A stretch of DNA of 64,000 nt, from positions 6,009,501 through 6,073,500 of the forward strand of contig NZ_CP108581.1 in assembly GCF_036010665.1 (NCBI RefSeq), written 5' to 3'. The stretch is from Microbispora sp. NBC_01189 (GTDB lineage Bacteria; Actinomycetota; Actinomycetes; Streptosporangiales; Streptosporangiaceae). Below, one piece after another: positions 1 through 9,747 of this stretch. The position numbers and the translations under genes are program-made. How positions within the stretch are numbered: the stretch's first letter is position 1; each line of letters begins with the position of its first letter. Below the pieces are notes generated by a model. That model was not told where the DNA came from and searched no databases. It saw nothing but the letters and a program-made list of their open reading frames with translations.

Positions 1-886
1 CACCCCAGATGAGCAGGAGCGAGATCACGCTCTTGAAGAGCCCGGCCGCGGCACCCAGGCTGTAGTCGGCCGTGCCGATGCCGTAGTAGAAGGCATAGGT
101 GTCCAGCACCTCCGCGGCCTCGTGGCCGACCGCGTCGCGCTGGACGAGGAACTGCTCGAAGCCGACCGAGAGCGCGCCGCCGAGGCGGAGCACCAGCATC
201 AGCGTGATCACTCCGCGCAGGCCCGGAAGGGTGATGTGCCACATCCGCCGGAAGGGGCCGGCGCCGTCCACCGCCGCCGCCTCGTAGAGCCCGGGATCGA
301 TGGCCGACAGGGCGGCCAGGAAGACGACGATCCCCCAGCCGGCCTCCTTCCAGACCACCTGGGAGGTGACCAGCAGCACGAAGGTGTCCGGATTGGTGGT
401 GACGTCCCACGTCTGCAGGTCATGCGAGCGCAGGAACTGGTTGAGCACGCCCGCGCCCCCCAGCATCTGCTGAAATATCGTGATGACCAGCACCCACGAG
501 AAGAAGTGCGGCAGGTAGACGACGGACTGGATGAAGGTGCGCACCCGCACGCTGAGCACCGAGTTGAGCAGGAGCGCCAGCGCGATCGGGATCGGGAAGA
601 ACAGGACCAGCTGGACCAGGCCGAGGTAGAGCGTGTTCCGCAGCGCACCCCAGAACAGCGGGTCGGCGAACAGCCGGCGGAACTGGTCGAAGCCCGCCCA
701 GTAGCTGTTCCCGACCCCGGCCGGCGGGTCGTAGTACTGGAACGCGGTGACAAGTCCGAACAGCGGGGCGTAGTTGAAGACCAGCAGCAGGACGGCCGCG
801 GGAGCCACCATGATCAGCAGAGAGCGGTCGCGCCGCAGCCTGGTCCGCAGGCCCGGACGCTCCTGCCACGGGTGCGGTGCGCTCAC
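1..886 (-). CDS. Sugar ABC transporter permease, LplB/YtcP-like (partial, C-terminus off left edge)
   Basis: Inner-membrane subunit of a CUT1-type oligosaccharide importer. The GTG start (884-886) overlaps the TGA of the upstream binding-protein gene as GTGA, so the two are translationally coupled. The reading frame has a basic N-terminus, then a first membrane segment (SLLIMVAPAAVLLLVF), several further hydrophobic helices, and the cytoplasmic EAA loop EAAAVDGAGPFRRMWHITLP that docks on the ATPase. The frame stays open to base 1, so the end of the protein and any second permease lie outside the window. No ATPase gene is present; such CUT1 systems often share one MsiK-like ATPase encoded elsewhere (established for actinomycetes, inferred here). 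The substrate cannot be read from sequence. Confidence 0.9.
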   Translation of the reverse strand, partial: MSAPHPWQERPGLRTRLRRDRSLLIMVAPAAVLLLVFNYAPLFGLVTAFQYYDPPAGVGNSYWAGFDQFRRLFADPLFWGALRNTLYLGLVQLVLFFPIPIALALLLNSVLSVRVRTFIQSVVYLPHFFSWVLVITIFQQMLGGAGVLNQFLRSHDLQTWDVTTNPDTFVLLVTSQVVWKEAGWGIVVFLAALSAIDPGLYEAAAVDGAGPFRRMWHITLPGLRGVITLMLVLRLGGALSVGFEQFLVQRDAVGHEAAEVLDTYAFYYGIGTADYSLGAAAGLFKSVISLLLIWG

Positions 887-2544
887 CGGCCCGGGCCGTA
901 CTTGTCCAGCACGTTGTCGGTCATCCACTGCCTGAGCCGGTCGCCGCCGCCGCTGGTCTTCCAGGTGGAGACGGCGGCCCGGACCTCGGAGACCTCCGTT
1001 CTCCCGTGGTAGCAGTCCTTGACGGCGTCCTCCACGGCCTGCGCGGCACCGGCCGCCGACAGCGACCGGGGCAGGCCGATGTTCATGTTCCAGAAGACCG
1101 GCTTGTAGAGCGCCCTGACGTTGGCGGCCTGCCAGGCGGCGTGGTCCCGGGTGACGACGGAGGCGCCGGGGTTGCTGATCACGGCGGGCGGCGAGGCCAG
1201 GAACGGGAAGGTCATCGCCTGGACGAACTTCCTGCCGTCGTCGGTCGCGGCCGGAACCCCGTCCTTCATCGTGAAGTGGACGCCCTCGACCCCGAAGTTC
1301 ACCATCGTGTACTCGGCCGAACCGAAGGGGGCCGCCAGATAGTCGGCGACCGCCAGCAGTTCCTCGATCTGGTCCGGCCGCAGCCCGCTGTTGAGATAGC
1401 TGACGACGTTCGTGGAGGGTCCCATGGCGACGCGGGGCGCGCTCGTGCCGTCGGCGGCGAAGAAGTCGAAGGCGCCGCGGCGGTAGTCCTCGTCGGCGGC
1501 GGTGCCGGACTGGTGGTCGGCGACGCTCCAGGCGCCGGTGCCGCCCCCACTGATCAGCACCTTTCCCGAGTAGAAGCGGGTGGCGGCGTCCGTGTTCCGG
1601 CCGGCGACGGCGTCCGGATGCAGGTAGCCGGCCCGCGCCATGCGGTGGTGCCAGTCGAGCGCCTCGAAGAACTGCGGCATCTCGTACTTGTGGATCAGCC
1701 TGCCGTCCTGGACGTCCCACGTCAGGGGGACGTTCCAGGCGGGGAAGAGATAGGTCCACACGTCGTCGAAGGCCCAGACGCCGCGTCTGGCGTCCGTCAG
1801 CTCCTTGCCCAGGCTCATCAGGTCGTCGGCCGACCGCACCTGGCCGGGGGTGATTCCCTTCGCCTCCAGGAGGTCCCGGCGGTGGAAGACGGCGCCCGCG
1901 ACGACGAAGTCGCTGGAGAAGGAGGGGATGCCGAACAACCTGTCGCCCCACGCGCCGGTCTGCCAGGCGCCGGTCGGGATGGCGGCGAGGTTCGGATATC
2001 TCTTGATCTTGTCGCCCGCCAGGTAGGGTGTCAGGTCGGCGAGTTGCGTCCCGGCCAGCCCGCCGACGTCAAAGAGGGAATTCCACCAGGTCGGCAGCTG
2101 GATCCAGTCGGGCAGGCGCCTGGCGGCCGTCATCGTCGGGATGATCGTGTTGTAGTTGTTGCCGTCCGCCGGCTTCATGGTGAGCGTGACGCCCAGGGCC
2201 GTGTTCACGGCCTCGTAGAAGGAGTTTCCCGCAGGCGGCACCGTGCCCCACAGTGGCGTGACGGCGGTGTAGCTTCCGCCCCTGCCCGGAGTTCCCCGTA
2301 CGGTGGCGACCCGGCTGGAGGGGTAGGTCAGGAAGGCGGGATCGGTCGCGGCTCCGGCTCCGCCCGCCACGGACGGGATGTCCGGCCTGACCGAGGCGCT
2401 GGGCATGTAGGACGGCAACGCCGCTCGCAGGCCCGCCCCGGTGTTCGCGCCGGCCTTCTGCCGCGCCCCGCCGCCGCAGGCGGCGAGCAGGGGAGTCGCC
2501 GCGGCGAGGGCGACGAAGCTTCTGCGGTTCAACTCGGGTCTCAC
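883..2544 (-). CDS. Extracellular sugar-binding lipoprotein of a CUT1 ABC transporter
   Basis: Substrate-binding protein of about 553 residues, in the long LplA-like size class. I place the start at GTG 2544 because it gives a clean export signal: NRRSFV (twin-arginine), a hydrophobic stretch, then the lipobox LLAAC followed by GGG. Frames extending further upstream would add a charged, non-signal-like leader. The mature part is Trp/Tyr-rich as in carbohydrate-binding proteins (for example WIQLPTWWNSLFDVGG). It is the first gene of an operon with the downstream permease, with a GTGA overlap at the junction. A 10-bp LacI-type palindrome lies 29 bp upstream of the start, so repression by a LacI-family regulator is likely. 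The sugar is unknown. Confidence 0.9.
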   Translation of the reverse strand: MRPELNRRSFVALAAATPLLAACGGGARQKAGANTGAGLRAALPSYMPSASVRPDIPSVAGGAGAATDPAFLTYPSSRVATVRGTPGRGGSYTAVTPLWGTVPPAGNSFYEAVNTALGVTLTMKPADGNNYNTIIPTMTAARRLPDWIQLPTWWNSLFDVGGLAGTQLADLTPYLAGDKIKRYPNLAAIPTGAWQTGAWGDRLFGIPSFSSDFVVAGAVFHRRDLLEAKGITPGQVRSADDLMSLGKELTDARRGVWAFDDVWTYLFPAWNVPLTWDVQDGRLIHKYEMPQFFEALDWHHRMARAGYLHPDAVAGRNTDAATRFYSGKVLISGGGTGAWSVADHQSGTAADEDYRRGAFDFFAADGTSAPRVAMGPSTNVVSYLNSGLRPDQIEELLAVADYLAAPFGSAEYTMVNFGVEGVHFTMKDGVPAATDDGRKFVQAMTFPFLASPPAVISNPGASVVTRDHAAWQAANVRALYKPVFWNMNIGLPRSLSAAGAAQAVEDAVKDCYHGRTEVSEVRAAVSTWKTSGGGDRLRQWMTDNVLDKYGPGR

Positions 2545-2903
2545 GGTGGGGGCCGTCCCCTTCGAAGTCGTCGAAGCGCTTCTACGTCGCCGCGAGACTA
2601 GTGACCCGTTTTCCCGGAGAACAAGGACACTCCGCAAATTGAAACTTTCGGCGACATGGTCGGACGCCTCTCCCTCGATGAAGGAATCAGGGTCCCGCAC
2701 CGACGACCACCCCTTGGGGCCCGCATCACGTCCGGCGCGGTCGAGTGCCGAAGGGACCCGAACCGTCACCACCCGGCAACCACGGCCCGGCGGTAGGCTG
2801 CGGTGATCCGAATGGGCTCGTGTTCCGGGGGGACGATGTCCACTTCTCTTCTCCTGTGCCTGGCCGTGGCCACCCGGACGTCGTACGGCGGAGTGATCAG
2901 CGG
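2545..2903. other. Divergent intergenic region
   Basis: About 360 bases between the binding-protein gene (minus) and the glycosyltransferase gene (plus). It holds the GAAGCGCTTC palindrome and presumably both promoters. Open frames that cross it have compositions unlike protein and look like readthrough of flanking coding frames. I see no further gene. Confidence 0.6.
2573..2582. promoter_or_regulatory. LacI-family operator-like palindrome GAAGCGCTTC
   Basis: Perfect 10-bp palindrome with the central CGCG-type core typical of actinobacterial LacI-family sites, 29 bp upstream of the binding-protein start. No LacI gene is adjacent in the window; the cognate regulator may lie left of base 1. 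Confidence 0.55.
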
Positions 2904-4388
2904 ATGACCGTCCGGGCCGCTGACCGCCAGCGGGAGGGGGCGGAGGACAGGGCGAGCGGGCGGTTCCCGTGGCTCGCCCTGGTGGCCGCGGGGTACGCGG
3001 CGGCCCAGCTGGCCCTCGTCACGCCTCTCCTCGGGCTCGGCTGGGACGAGACGGTGTATCTGTCCCAGGTCGATCCCCGCAATCCGGCCGCCTACTTCAG
3101 CGCGCCGCGTTCGCGGGGGATCAGCTTCCTGGTGGCTCCGATCATCGCGGTCACCGGCTCCAGCCCGGTGATCAGGATCGTGCTGGCGCTGCTGTCGGCC
3201 GTCGCGCTCTATGTGGCGTACCGCGTCTGGCGCCCGCTGCTCGGGCCCGGCCGGACCGCGCTCGCCGCCCTGCTGTTCGCGGGCCTGTGGGTCACCGTGC
3301 TGTACGGCCCCCAGGCCATGCCCAACCTGTGGGTGGCGCTGTCGGCGGTGGCGGCGACCGGCTGGTTCCTGCGGGCCAGGCCCGGTGCGTCATGGGCGGT
3401 GCTTCTGGGCCTCGGCGCCACCGTCGCGGCGGCCACCCTCTTCCGCTTCTCCGACGGCGTCTGGCTCGCGGCGCCGCTGCTGGCCGCCTGCGCCATGGTG
3501 CCCGCATGGCGGCGCCCGGCCCCCGCCCTCGCCGTCGCGGGCGGGCTCGCCGCCGGCAGCGCCCAATGGGTCGCCGAAGCGTACATGCGGTGGGGCGGCG
3601 TCGGCGCCCGGCTGCACGCCTCCAGCGCCACCGAAGGCGGCATGGGCCTGCACTGGGCCGGGGGAGACGCCTGGCGCAGCCTCAACGGGCCCCTGCTGTG
3701 CCGCCCCTGCACCGTCCCGATGACGCACCCGGAACTCACGCTGTGGTGGCTGGCCCTTCCCGTGCTCGCGCTGACGGCCTGCGCGGTGGCCCTGTGCACC
3801 GGGCGGCCTGCGGAGACCGTGCTGCCGGCCGCCTGTGCCGTCGCGCTGAGCGTTCCCTATCTCGTGCTGATCGGCTACTCCGCGCCGCGCTTCTTCCTGC
3901 CCGTCTACGCCCTGCTGGCGCTGCCCGTCGCCACGCTGGCGGCGGGCACGGTGCGGGCCGTCCGTCCGGCCCCCGGCCGGGTCGTCGTCGCGGGTGTCCT
4001 CGCCGTGCTGCTCGCCGCGCACCTGACGGTGCAGTGGGAGGTGCTCCAGGAGAGGGCCGCCGGTGCGCGGGCCACCGCCGACCGCTACCAGGCGGTCGCC
4101 GACGGACTGCGCCGCCTCGGCCTGCGTCCGCCCTGCCTGGTCACCGGCAGCCACTCGCAGCCGATCGGCTACTACGCCGGCTGTGCATCCGCCGACGTCA
4201 GCGGCAACAACCAGAACATCACCGAAGCCGCCCTGCTGCGCCGCGCCGCGACCGAACCCACCGCGGCGCTCGCCGACAGAAGCTCCCCACCTCCCGATTA
4301 CGCCCAGGCGTGGAGGGCCCACCGGCTCCGGGGCACCGGCTACACCGCCTACCTCCCTCGCCGCGCCGCCGGCGGCCGGCGGTCCTGA
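2904..4388 (+). CDS. GT-C fold membrane glycosyltransferase (ArnT/PMT-like)
   Basis: Polytopic membrane protein of 494 residues with about ten to twelve hydrophobic segments. Just after the first membrane helix is LGWDETVYLSQV, matching the acidic catalytic loop of GT-C enzymes that use polyprenyl-phosphate sugars. The ATG at 2904 follows GGAG by about ten bases and directly precedes a charged N-terminus. The C-terminal part (about 400-490) is a soluble extracytoplasmic domain. Members of this superfamily move sugars from polyprenyl carriers onto lipids, wall polymers or proteins outside the membrane; the acceptor here is unknown. It appears monocistronic. Confidence 0.75.
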   Translation: MTVRAADRQREGAEDRASGRFPWLALVAAGYAAAQLALVTPLLGLGWDETVYLSQVDPRNPAAYFSAPRSRGISFLVAPIIAVTGSSPVIRIVLALLSAVALYVAYRVWRPLLGPGRTALAALLFAGLWVTVLYGPQAMPNLWVALSAVAATGWFLRARPGASWAVLLGLGATVAAATLFRFSDGVWLAAPLLAACAMVPAWRRPAPALAVAGGLAAGSAQWVAEAYMRWGGVGARLHASSATEGGMGLHWAGGDAWRSLNGPLLCRPCTVPMTHPELTLWWLALPVLALTACAVALCTGRPAETVLPAACAVALSVPYLVLIGYSAPRFFLPVYALLALPVATLAAGTVRAVRPAPGRVVVAGVLAVLLAAHLTVQWEVLQERAAGARATADRYQAVADGLRRLGLRPPCLVTGSHSQPIGYYAGCASADVSGNNQNITEAALLRRAATEPTAALADRSSPPPDYAQAWRAHRLRGTGYTAYLPRRAAGGRRS

Positions 4389-4537
4389 CCGGCGTCCGAT
4401 TCCCTGACCACCGCGAGTCCCGGGGATGCGGCCGACGGGGTATCACCGTCAGAAGGGCTGGTGTTCCGTCGCGACTTCGGTGACCGCGCGGGAAGCCGCC
4501 CTGCTCGTGCCGGACCGCACGCACATCGGGGGGTCAC

Positions 4538-5518
4538 ATGGAAACCCGAGGTCTCGTCTGCTGGAGAATCTCGCTCACGATCGCGGGCACGGTCGTCCTT
4601 CTGTCCGTGGGAGCCGGGTGCGCGATGGCGGCGTCCGCTCCTCGTTCGGACGACGTCGACCCGTCCACGCGTACCAACGTCACGAAGTCGATGAAGGGCG
4701 AGGCGCTGGCGAACGTCACCTACCGCGCCTATGCCAAGCAGGCCGATCGGGAGAACCTGCCCGATGTCGCGAACCTGTACCGGCACACCGCGCACAGCGA
4801 GTTACGCGAGCACTTCACCGAGCAGGCGGAGCTGATTGGCCTGGTCGGCGACAACGCGGCGAATCTCCGCGACAGCATCGGCGGCGAGTCGTACGAGGCG
4901 ACGACGATGTACAAGAAGTTCGCCCGGCAGGCCAGGGCGGACGGCGACCAGGAGGCCGCCAGGCTCTTCTCCGAGGTGGGCCGGGACGAGGCCAGGCACC
5001 GGGAGAAGTTCCTGCAGGCGCGGAAGGCCATCACCGACCCGTCGTCCGGGGCGACCATCCCGACCGACGTACGGGCCGAGCCGGTGGAGATCCAGGCCGG
5101 CCCGTCCAAGGTCTCCTCGTCCAGGACCCTGGAGAACCTCCGGGCGGCGATGAAGGGCGAGGCCTTCGCCTACGCCAAGTACACCCTCTACGGAGACAGG
5201 GCACGGGAGACCGGGCAGCCCAGGCTCGCCAGACTGTTCCACCGCACCGCCGCCGTCGAGCGCACCGAGCATTTCGCCGAGCACGCGAATCTCGCCGGCG
5301 CGGTCCGCGACACCGGGACGAACCTGTGCGCGGCGATCAAGGGCGAGACGTACGAGGGCACGCGGATGTACCCGGGCTTCGCCCGGCAGGCCTCGGCGGC
5401 CGGCGACACCGAGGTGGCCGCAGTGCTCAACGGCACCGCGAAGGACGAGTTGAGGCACGCGAAGGCCTTCTCCGGAAAAGTCGCCAAGCTCGGCAGGCAG
5501 TGCCCCACGTCGAGCTGA
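4538..5518 (+). CDS. Exported tandem rubrerythrin-like (ferritin-like diiron) protein
   Basis: 326 residues. An N-terminal hydrophobic segment ends in VGAGC, a possible lipobox, so the protein is probably exported or membrane-anchored. Two homologous halves (about 45-165 and 200-322) each contain two helical repeats of the rubrerythrin diiron type: the first has KGEALAN...ELREHF then GESYEA...DEARH, the second KGEAFAY...ERTEHF then KGETYEG...KDELRH. These Glu and E-x-x-H residues are the usual diiron ligands. There is no C-terminal rubredoxin CxxC domain. The likely role is peroxide reduction or metal oxidation/storage at the envelope (inference). GGGGGG lies just upstream of the ATG. A copper operon follows about 190 bases downstream and probably has its own promoter. 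Confidence 0.8.
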   Translation: METRGLVCWRISLTIAGTVVLLSVGAGCAMAASAPRSDDVDPSTRTNVTKSMKGEALANVTYRAYAKQADRENLPDVANLYRHTAHSELREHFTEQAELIGLVGDNAANLRDSIGGESYEATTMYKKFARQARADGDQEAARLFSEVGRDEARHREKFLQARKAITDPSSGATIPTDVRAEPVEIQAGPSKVSSSRTLENLRAAMKGEAFAYAKYTLYGDRARETGQPRLARLFHRTAAVERTEHFAEHANLAGAVRDTGTNLCAAIKGETYEGTRMYPGFARQASAAGDTEVAAVLNGTAKDELRHAKAFSGKVAKLGRQCPTSS

Positions 5519-5604
5519 CACCCGAGGAGTAGTCGATCGTCTCCGGCCCCGCCGTGCTTCGCGGCGGCGGTGGCCGGTCGCCCCCGCCCAGGCGGGTCGC
5601 GGAA

Positions 5605-5624
5605 ATACCCTAGGGGGGTAGGGT
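5605..5624 (+). promoter_or_regulatory. CsoR-like copper operator upstream of copZ
   Basis: ATACCCTAGGGGGGTAGGGT contains the pseudo-palindrome TACCC-TA-GGGGGGTA, resembling the G-tract TACCCC/GGGGTA sites bound by the Cu(I) repressor CsoR in actinobacteria. It sits about 85 bases upstream of copZ. No csoR gene is in the window. Confidence 0.6.
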
Positions 5625-5708
5625 GTTGGACAGGACGCCGAGGCAGGACAGGCCTCCGGCGCCGTTGCCCGTCATTACCGATTGATTGTCAAGCTGAGGA
5701 GAAGCGTC

Positions 5709-5921
5709 ATGACGACCGCCACCTACACTGTCACCGGCATGACCTGCGGCCATTGCGTCAGTTCCGTGAAGGAAGAGGTCGGCGAGGTCCCCGGTGTCAC
5801 CGGTGTCGAGGTCGATCTGGCCGCCGGGCTCGTGACCGTCGAAAGCGACGACCCCCTCGACACGGCCGCGATCAGGGCCGCCGTCGAGGAGGCCGGATAC
5901 GAAGTGGTGGATCATCCATGA
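5709..5921 (+). CDS. copZ: Copper chaperone CopZ (HMA domain)
   Basis: A 70-residue heavy-metal-associated domain with the Cu(I)-binding motif GMTCGHC near the N-terminus and the beta-alpha-beta-beta-alpha-beta pattern of Atx1/CopZ. The ATG at 5709 is preceded by GAGGAGA at good spacing, which rules out the upstream alternative start. The stop overlaps the next gene as ATGA. It presumably carries Cu(I) to the CopA ATPase encoded two genes downstream, and the CsoR-like box upstream fits copper induction. Confidence 0.95.
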   Translation: MTTATYTVTGMTCGHCVSSVKEEVGEVPGVTGVEVDLAAGLVTVESDDPLDTAAIRAAVEEAGYEVVDHP

Positions 5922-6883
5922 ACACACCGGCCCGGATGGGCGCCTACGCCCTCGGCCTCGCCGTGGCCTTCGCGGGAGCGTTCGGCATCGGCGGCGCGGT
6001 CGGCGCGACTCCGCCGTCGGCGCCCGTGACGAGCGGACATGGAGGTCACGCGACTCCGGCACCGGCCCCTGCGACCCCGGCACCGGCCGCGCCGAAGGCG
6101 GACCACGTGCCGGGAGGGCTCCAGGTTTCCCAGAGCGGCTACACCCTCACCCCTCGGACCACGACGATCACTCCTGGCGAGCGGACCGAGTTCCGGTTCA
6201 CCGTGGACGGCCCGGACGGCCGCCCGGTGACCGCCTACGAGACGCGGCACGACAAGAAGCTGCACCTCGGCGTGGTGAGCCGCGACGCGACGGTCTTCCG
6301 GCACGTGCACCCGGAGCTCGCCGCCGACGGAACCTGGTCGGTGCCGCTGACGCTGCCCGACGCCGGTCCCTACCGGGTATTCGCCGACTTCGTCCCCCAG
6401 GACGGGGAGGCCCTGACCCTCGGCGCGGACCTGTACGCCCCCGGCGACTACGCGCCCCGGCCACTGCCGCCGCCCAGCAGTACGGTCACGGTGGACGGAT
6501 ACACCGTCCGGCTCGACGGCACCCTCACGCCGGGTACGGCGAGCAAGCTCGTCGCCGAGATCAGCAAGGACGGCAGGCCCGTCACCGACCTGCAGCCGTA
6601 CCTCGGGGCCTACGGCCACCTGGTCGCGCTGCGCGTGGGCGACCTGGCCTACCTGCACGTCCACCCCGACGGAGCCCCGGGTGACGGCGTCACCCCGGCA
6701 GGCCCGGGCATCACCTTCCACGCCGAGGTGCCCAGCCGCGGCGACTACCGGCTCTTCCTCGACTTCCAGCACGACGGAACCGTGCGCACCGCCGCCTTCA
6801 CGGTACGGGCGGAGCAGGCATCAGGGGCGGCCCCCGCAGCCACGGCGGACCACGGATCCGAGCACACCCACTCCGGCCACTGA
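5918..6883 (+). CDS. Secreted His-rich protein of the copper operon
   Basis: 321 residues, cytoplasmically uncharacterised but clearly exported: signal-like helix (residues about 7-32), then a linker with GHGGH and Ala/Pro repeats. The body has two similar beta-rich domains containing [11 protein letters not shown]...FRHVHP and [16 protein letters not shown], paired HxH motifs that could hold copper. The tail ends [10 protein letters not shown], again metal-binding in character. Its ATG overlaps the copZ stop (ATGA), and copA starts 30 bases downstream, so it is part of the copper operon. I infer an extracytoplasmic copper-binding or copper-delivery role; no named family is certain. Confidence 0.8.
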   Translation: MNTPARMGAYALGLAVAFAGAFGIGGAVGATPPSAPVTSGHGGHATPAPAPATPAPAAPKADHVPGGLQVSQSGYTLTPRTTTITPGERTEFRFTVDGPDGRPVTAYETRHDKKLHLGVVSRDATVFRHVHPELAADGTWSVPLTLPDAGPYRVFADFVPQDGEALTLGADLYAPGDYAPRPLPPPSSTVTVDGYTVRLDGTLTPGTASKLVAEISKDGRPVTDLQPYLGAYGHLVALRVGDLAYLHVHPDGAPGDGVTPAGPGITFHAEVPSRGDYRLFLDFQHDGTVRTAAFTVRAEQASGAAPAATADHGSEHTHSGH

Positions 6884-6912
6884 CGCCGGGCATGACGCGG
6901 AAAGGAGGGGTG

Positions 6913-9147
6913 ATGGTCTCCATCACCGGTGACCGGCCGCCTGGCGCGGTCGAACTCTCGATCGGCGGCATGACCTGCGCGTCGTGCGCCAACCGGATCG
7001 AGCGCAAGCTCAACAAGCTGGACGGCGTGACCGCGACGGTCAACTACGCCACCGAGAAGGCGAAGGTGACCTTCCCCGACGACCTGGACCCCCAGGCGCT
7101 GGTGGCGGAGGTGGAGAAGGCCGGATACACCGCCAGACTCCCCGAGCCGCCCACACCGGAGCAGGCGCCCTTGGAGCCGGACGAACTCGCCGCCCTGCGG
7201 ACCCGGCTGCTGGTCTCCGTGGCGCTCGCGGTGCCGGTGATCGCACTGGCGATGATCCCGGTGCTGCAGTTCACGTACTGGCAGTGGCTGTCGCTGACGC
7301 TCGCGGCCCCGGTCGTCGTGTGGGGCGGCCTGCCCTTCCACCGGGCCGCCTGGACCAACCTGCGGCACGGCACGGCCACGATGGACACGCTGGTCTCGCT
7401 CGGCACGATCGCCGCGCTGGGCTGGTCGCTGTGGGCGCTGTTCCTCGGCGACGCGGGCGTGCCCGGCATGACCCACGGATTCGACCTGACCATCTCCCGC
7501 ACCGACGGCTCGGGTGACATCTACCTGGAGGCCGCGGCCGGGGTCACCGCGTTCATCCTGGCCGGGCGCTACTTCGAGGCCCGCTCCAAGCGGCGCGCCG
7601 GCGCGGCGCTGCGGGCCCTGCTGGAACTGGGTGCCAAGGACGTCGCCGTGCTGCGCGACGGCCGCGAGGTGCGCGTCCCCGTCGGCGAGCTCAAGGCGGG
7701 CGACCACTTCGTCGTACGGCCGGGGGAGAAGATCGCCACCGACGGCGTGGTCGAGGAGGGCGCGTCGGCGGTCGACGCCTCGATGCTCACGGGCGAGTCG
7801 GTCCCCGTCGAGGTGCGGCCCGGCGACACCGTCACCGGGGCCACTGTCAACGCGGGTGGGCGGCTGGTCGTCCGGGCCACCCGGGTCGGCTCGGGTACTC
7901 AGCTCGCCCAGATGGCGCGGCTGGTCGAGGAGGCGCAGACGGGCAAGGCGCAGGTGCAGCGCCTCGCCGACCGCGTCTCCGGCATCTTCGTGCCGATCGT
8001 CATCGCGCTGTCGGTCGCCACCCTGGGCTACTGGCTCGGCACGGGCGAGGGAGCCGGGGCGGCCTTCACCGCCGCGGTAGCGGTGCTGATCATCGCCTGC
8101 CCCTGCGCGCTGGGCCTGGCCACCCCCACCGCCCTGCTGGTCGGCACCGGCCGAGGCGCCCAGCTCGGCATCTTGATCAAGGGTCCCGAGGTGCTGGAGT
8201 CGACCCGCGTGATCGACACGATCGTGCTCGACAAGACCGGCACCGTCACCGAGGGCAGGATGACCCTGGCCGGGGTCCACCTGGCCGAAGGGGAGGACCA
8301 CGACGAGGTGCTCCGGCTGGCCGGGGCCCTGGAGCACGCCTCCGAGCACCCGATCGCGCAGGCGATCGCCCGGGGCGCGGCCGAGCGGGTGGGGGTCCTG
8401 CCGCCGTCGGAGGACTTCGCCAACGTCGAGGGCCTCGGCGTGCAGGGCGTCGTGGACGGCCACGCCGTGCTCGTCGGCCGGCCCCGCCTGCTGGAGGAAT
8501 GGTCGCAGCGCCTTCCCGAGGAGCTGGAGAAGAGGCTGGGGGAGGAACAGGCCGCGGGCCGTACGGCGGTGGCGGTCGGGTGGGACGGCCGGGCGCGCGC
8601 GGTGCTGGTGGTGGCCGACGTCGTCAAGCCCACCAGCGCCGACGCCGTCGCCGAACTGCGCGCGCTCGGGCTGACGCCGGTGCTGCTGACCGGCGACAAC
8701 GAGGCGGTCGCGCGTACGGTCGCGGCCGAGGTCGGGATCGACGAGGTGATCGCCGAGGTGCTACCCGCCGGCAAGGTCGACGTGGTGAAGAGGCTGCAGG
8801 CCGAGGGCCGGACGGTCGCGATGGTCGGCGACGGCGTCAACGACGCCGCCGCGCTCGCCCAGGCCGACCTGGGCCTCGCCATGGGTACGGGCACCGATGT
8901 GGCCATCGAGGCCGCCGATCTCACTCTTGTCAGGGGGGACCTGCGGGTGGCGGCCGACGCGATCCGGCTGTCGCGGCGCACGCTGCGCACGATCAAGGGC
9001 AATCTGTTCTGGGCCTTCGCCTACAACGTCGCGGCCCTGCCGCTGGCCGCCGCGGGCCTGCTCAACCCGATGATCGCAGGGGCGGCGATGGCGTTCTCCA
9101 GCGTCTTCGTCGTCAGCAACAGCCTCAGGCTCCGCCGCTTCCGCTGA
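6913..9147 (+). CDS. copA: Cu(I)-translocating P1B-type ATPase CopA
   Basis: About 744 residues, a normal length for a one-HMA copper exporter. Domains: N-terminal HMA with GGMTCASC (CxxC at 22-25), eight predicted membrane helices, A-domain TGES, the transport motif CPC at about 396-398, the phosphorylation loop DKTGT starting at 440, the nucleotide-domain HP motif (SEHPIAQ), and the hinge GDGVND at about 639. The start at ATG 6913 is preferred because AAAGGAGG ends four bases upstream. It pumps Cu(I) out of the cytoplasm using ATP and probably receives it from CopZ. It is the last gene of the operon; a bidirectional hairpin follows. Confidence 0.97.
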   Translation: MVSITGDRPPGAVELSIGGMTCASCANRIERKLNKLDGVTATVNYATEKAKVTFPDDLDPQALVAEVEKAGYTARLPEPPTPEQAPLEPDELAALRTRLLVSVALAVPVIALAMIPVLQFTYWQWLSLTLAAPVVVWGGLPFHRAAWTNLRHGTATMDTLVSLGTIAALGWSLWALFLGDAGVPGMTHGFDLTISRTDGSGDIYLEAAAGVTAFILAGRYFEARSKRRAGAALRALLELGAKDVAVLRDGREVRVPVGELKAGDHFVVRPGEKIATDGVVEEGASAVDASMLTGESVPVEVRPGDTVTGATVNAGGRLVVRATRVGSGTQLAQMARLVEEAQTGKAQVQRLADRVSGIFVPIVIALSVATLGYWLGTGEGAGAAFTAAVAVLIIACPCALGLATPTALLVGTGRGAQLGILIKGPEVLESTRVIDTIVLDKTGTVTEGRMTLAGVHLAEGEDHDEVLRLAGALEHASEHPIAQAIARGAAERVGVLPPSEDFANVEGLGVQGVVDGHAVLVGRPRLLEEWSQRLPEELEKRLGEEQAAGRTAVAVGWDGRARAVLVVADVVKPTSADAVAELRALGLTPVLLTGDNEAVARTVAAEVGIDEVIAEVLPAGKVDVVKRLQAEGRTVAMVGDGVNDAAALAQADLGLAMGTGTDVAIEAADLTLVRGDLRVAADAIRLSRRTLRTIKGNLFWAFAYNVAALPLAAAGLLNPMIAGAAMAFSSVFVVSNSLRLRRFR

Positions 9148-9161
9148 ACCCGCCTCGGCCA

Positions 9162-9199
9162 CCGGGATGTACGCGACCCATGGGTCGCGTACGTCCCGG
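9162..9199. terminator. Bidirectional hairpin terminator between copA and the GNAT gene
   Basis: Two 18-base arms (CCGGGATGTACGCGACCC and its near-perfect complement, one G-T type mismatch) around a two-base loop, lying between convergent genes. There is no T-run, as is common in high-GC actinomycetes. Confidence 0.8.
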
Positions 9200-9206
9200 A
9201 GCAGGT

Positions 9207-9704
9207 TCAGGATGCGTCCGGAGTGCCGGCGCTCCGCCATCGGTAGTGGGCGTCCGGCAGGTTCTCCTCGTTGCCGCTCCCGTCCCGTTCCTCGACGAGG
9301 GTGAAGCCGTGCCGTTCGTAGAGACGGCAGGCACCGTCGTTCTGCTGGAAGACGTACAGGTCGAGCACGTGGGGGTGCGTCTTCTTGGCGTGGTCGAGGA
9401 GCGCGGTGCCGATGCCGCGCCCCTGGGCGGCGGGCGTGACGTACAAATGGTCCAGCCAGTTGCTTTGGAGGCAGGCGAAGCCTGCGATCTCACCGTTTAG
9501 CTCGGCCACCCACACCTGAGAGGCCGGGAGCATGATGTGGGTGATCCAGGCCCGGGTCTCCTCGTCGGAGTGCAGGCGGGGCAGGTAGGTCATCTCGGCC
9601 CGGGCGGCGAGGAACACGTCGGCGATGTGCCCGGCGTCCCCGGACCGGGCACGCCGGATCAGCGGCAGCACATCGAGCGATTGACCGGGTTTGCTCCCTT
9701 GCAT
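9207..9704 (-). CDS. GNAT-family N-acetyltransferase
   Basis: 165 residues with the acetyl-CoA binding motif AAQGRGIGTALLDHA (R/Q-x-x-G-x-G/A) and the following beta strand and helix pattern of GNAT enzymes (HVLDLYVFQQNDGACRLYERHGF). The acyl acceptor is not identifiable. It is convergent with copA and shares the hairpin with it. The start is only weakly supported by a ribosome site. It is probably a single-gene unit. Confidence 0.85.
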   Translation of the reverse strand: MQGSKPGQSLDVLPLIRRARSGDAGHIADVFLAARAEMTYLPRLHSDEETRAWITHIMLPASQVWVAELNGEIAGFACLQSNWLDHLYVTPAAQGRGIGTALLDHAKKTHPHVLDLYVFQQNDGACRLYERHGFTLVEERDGSGNEENLPDAHYRWRSAGTPDAS

Positions 9705-9747
9705 GGGCTGAGGTTATCGAGTGGACGTCGCCCGACGCAGCGGCCAC

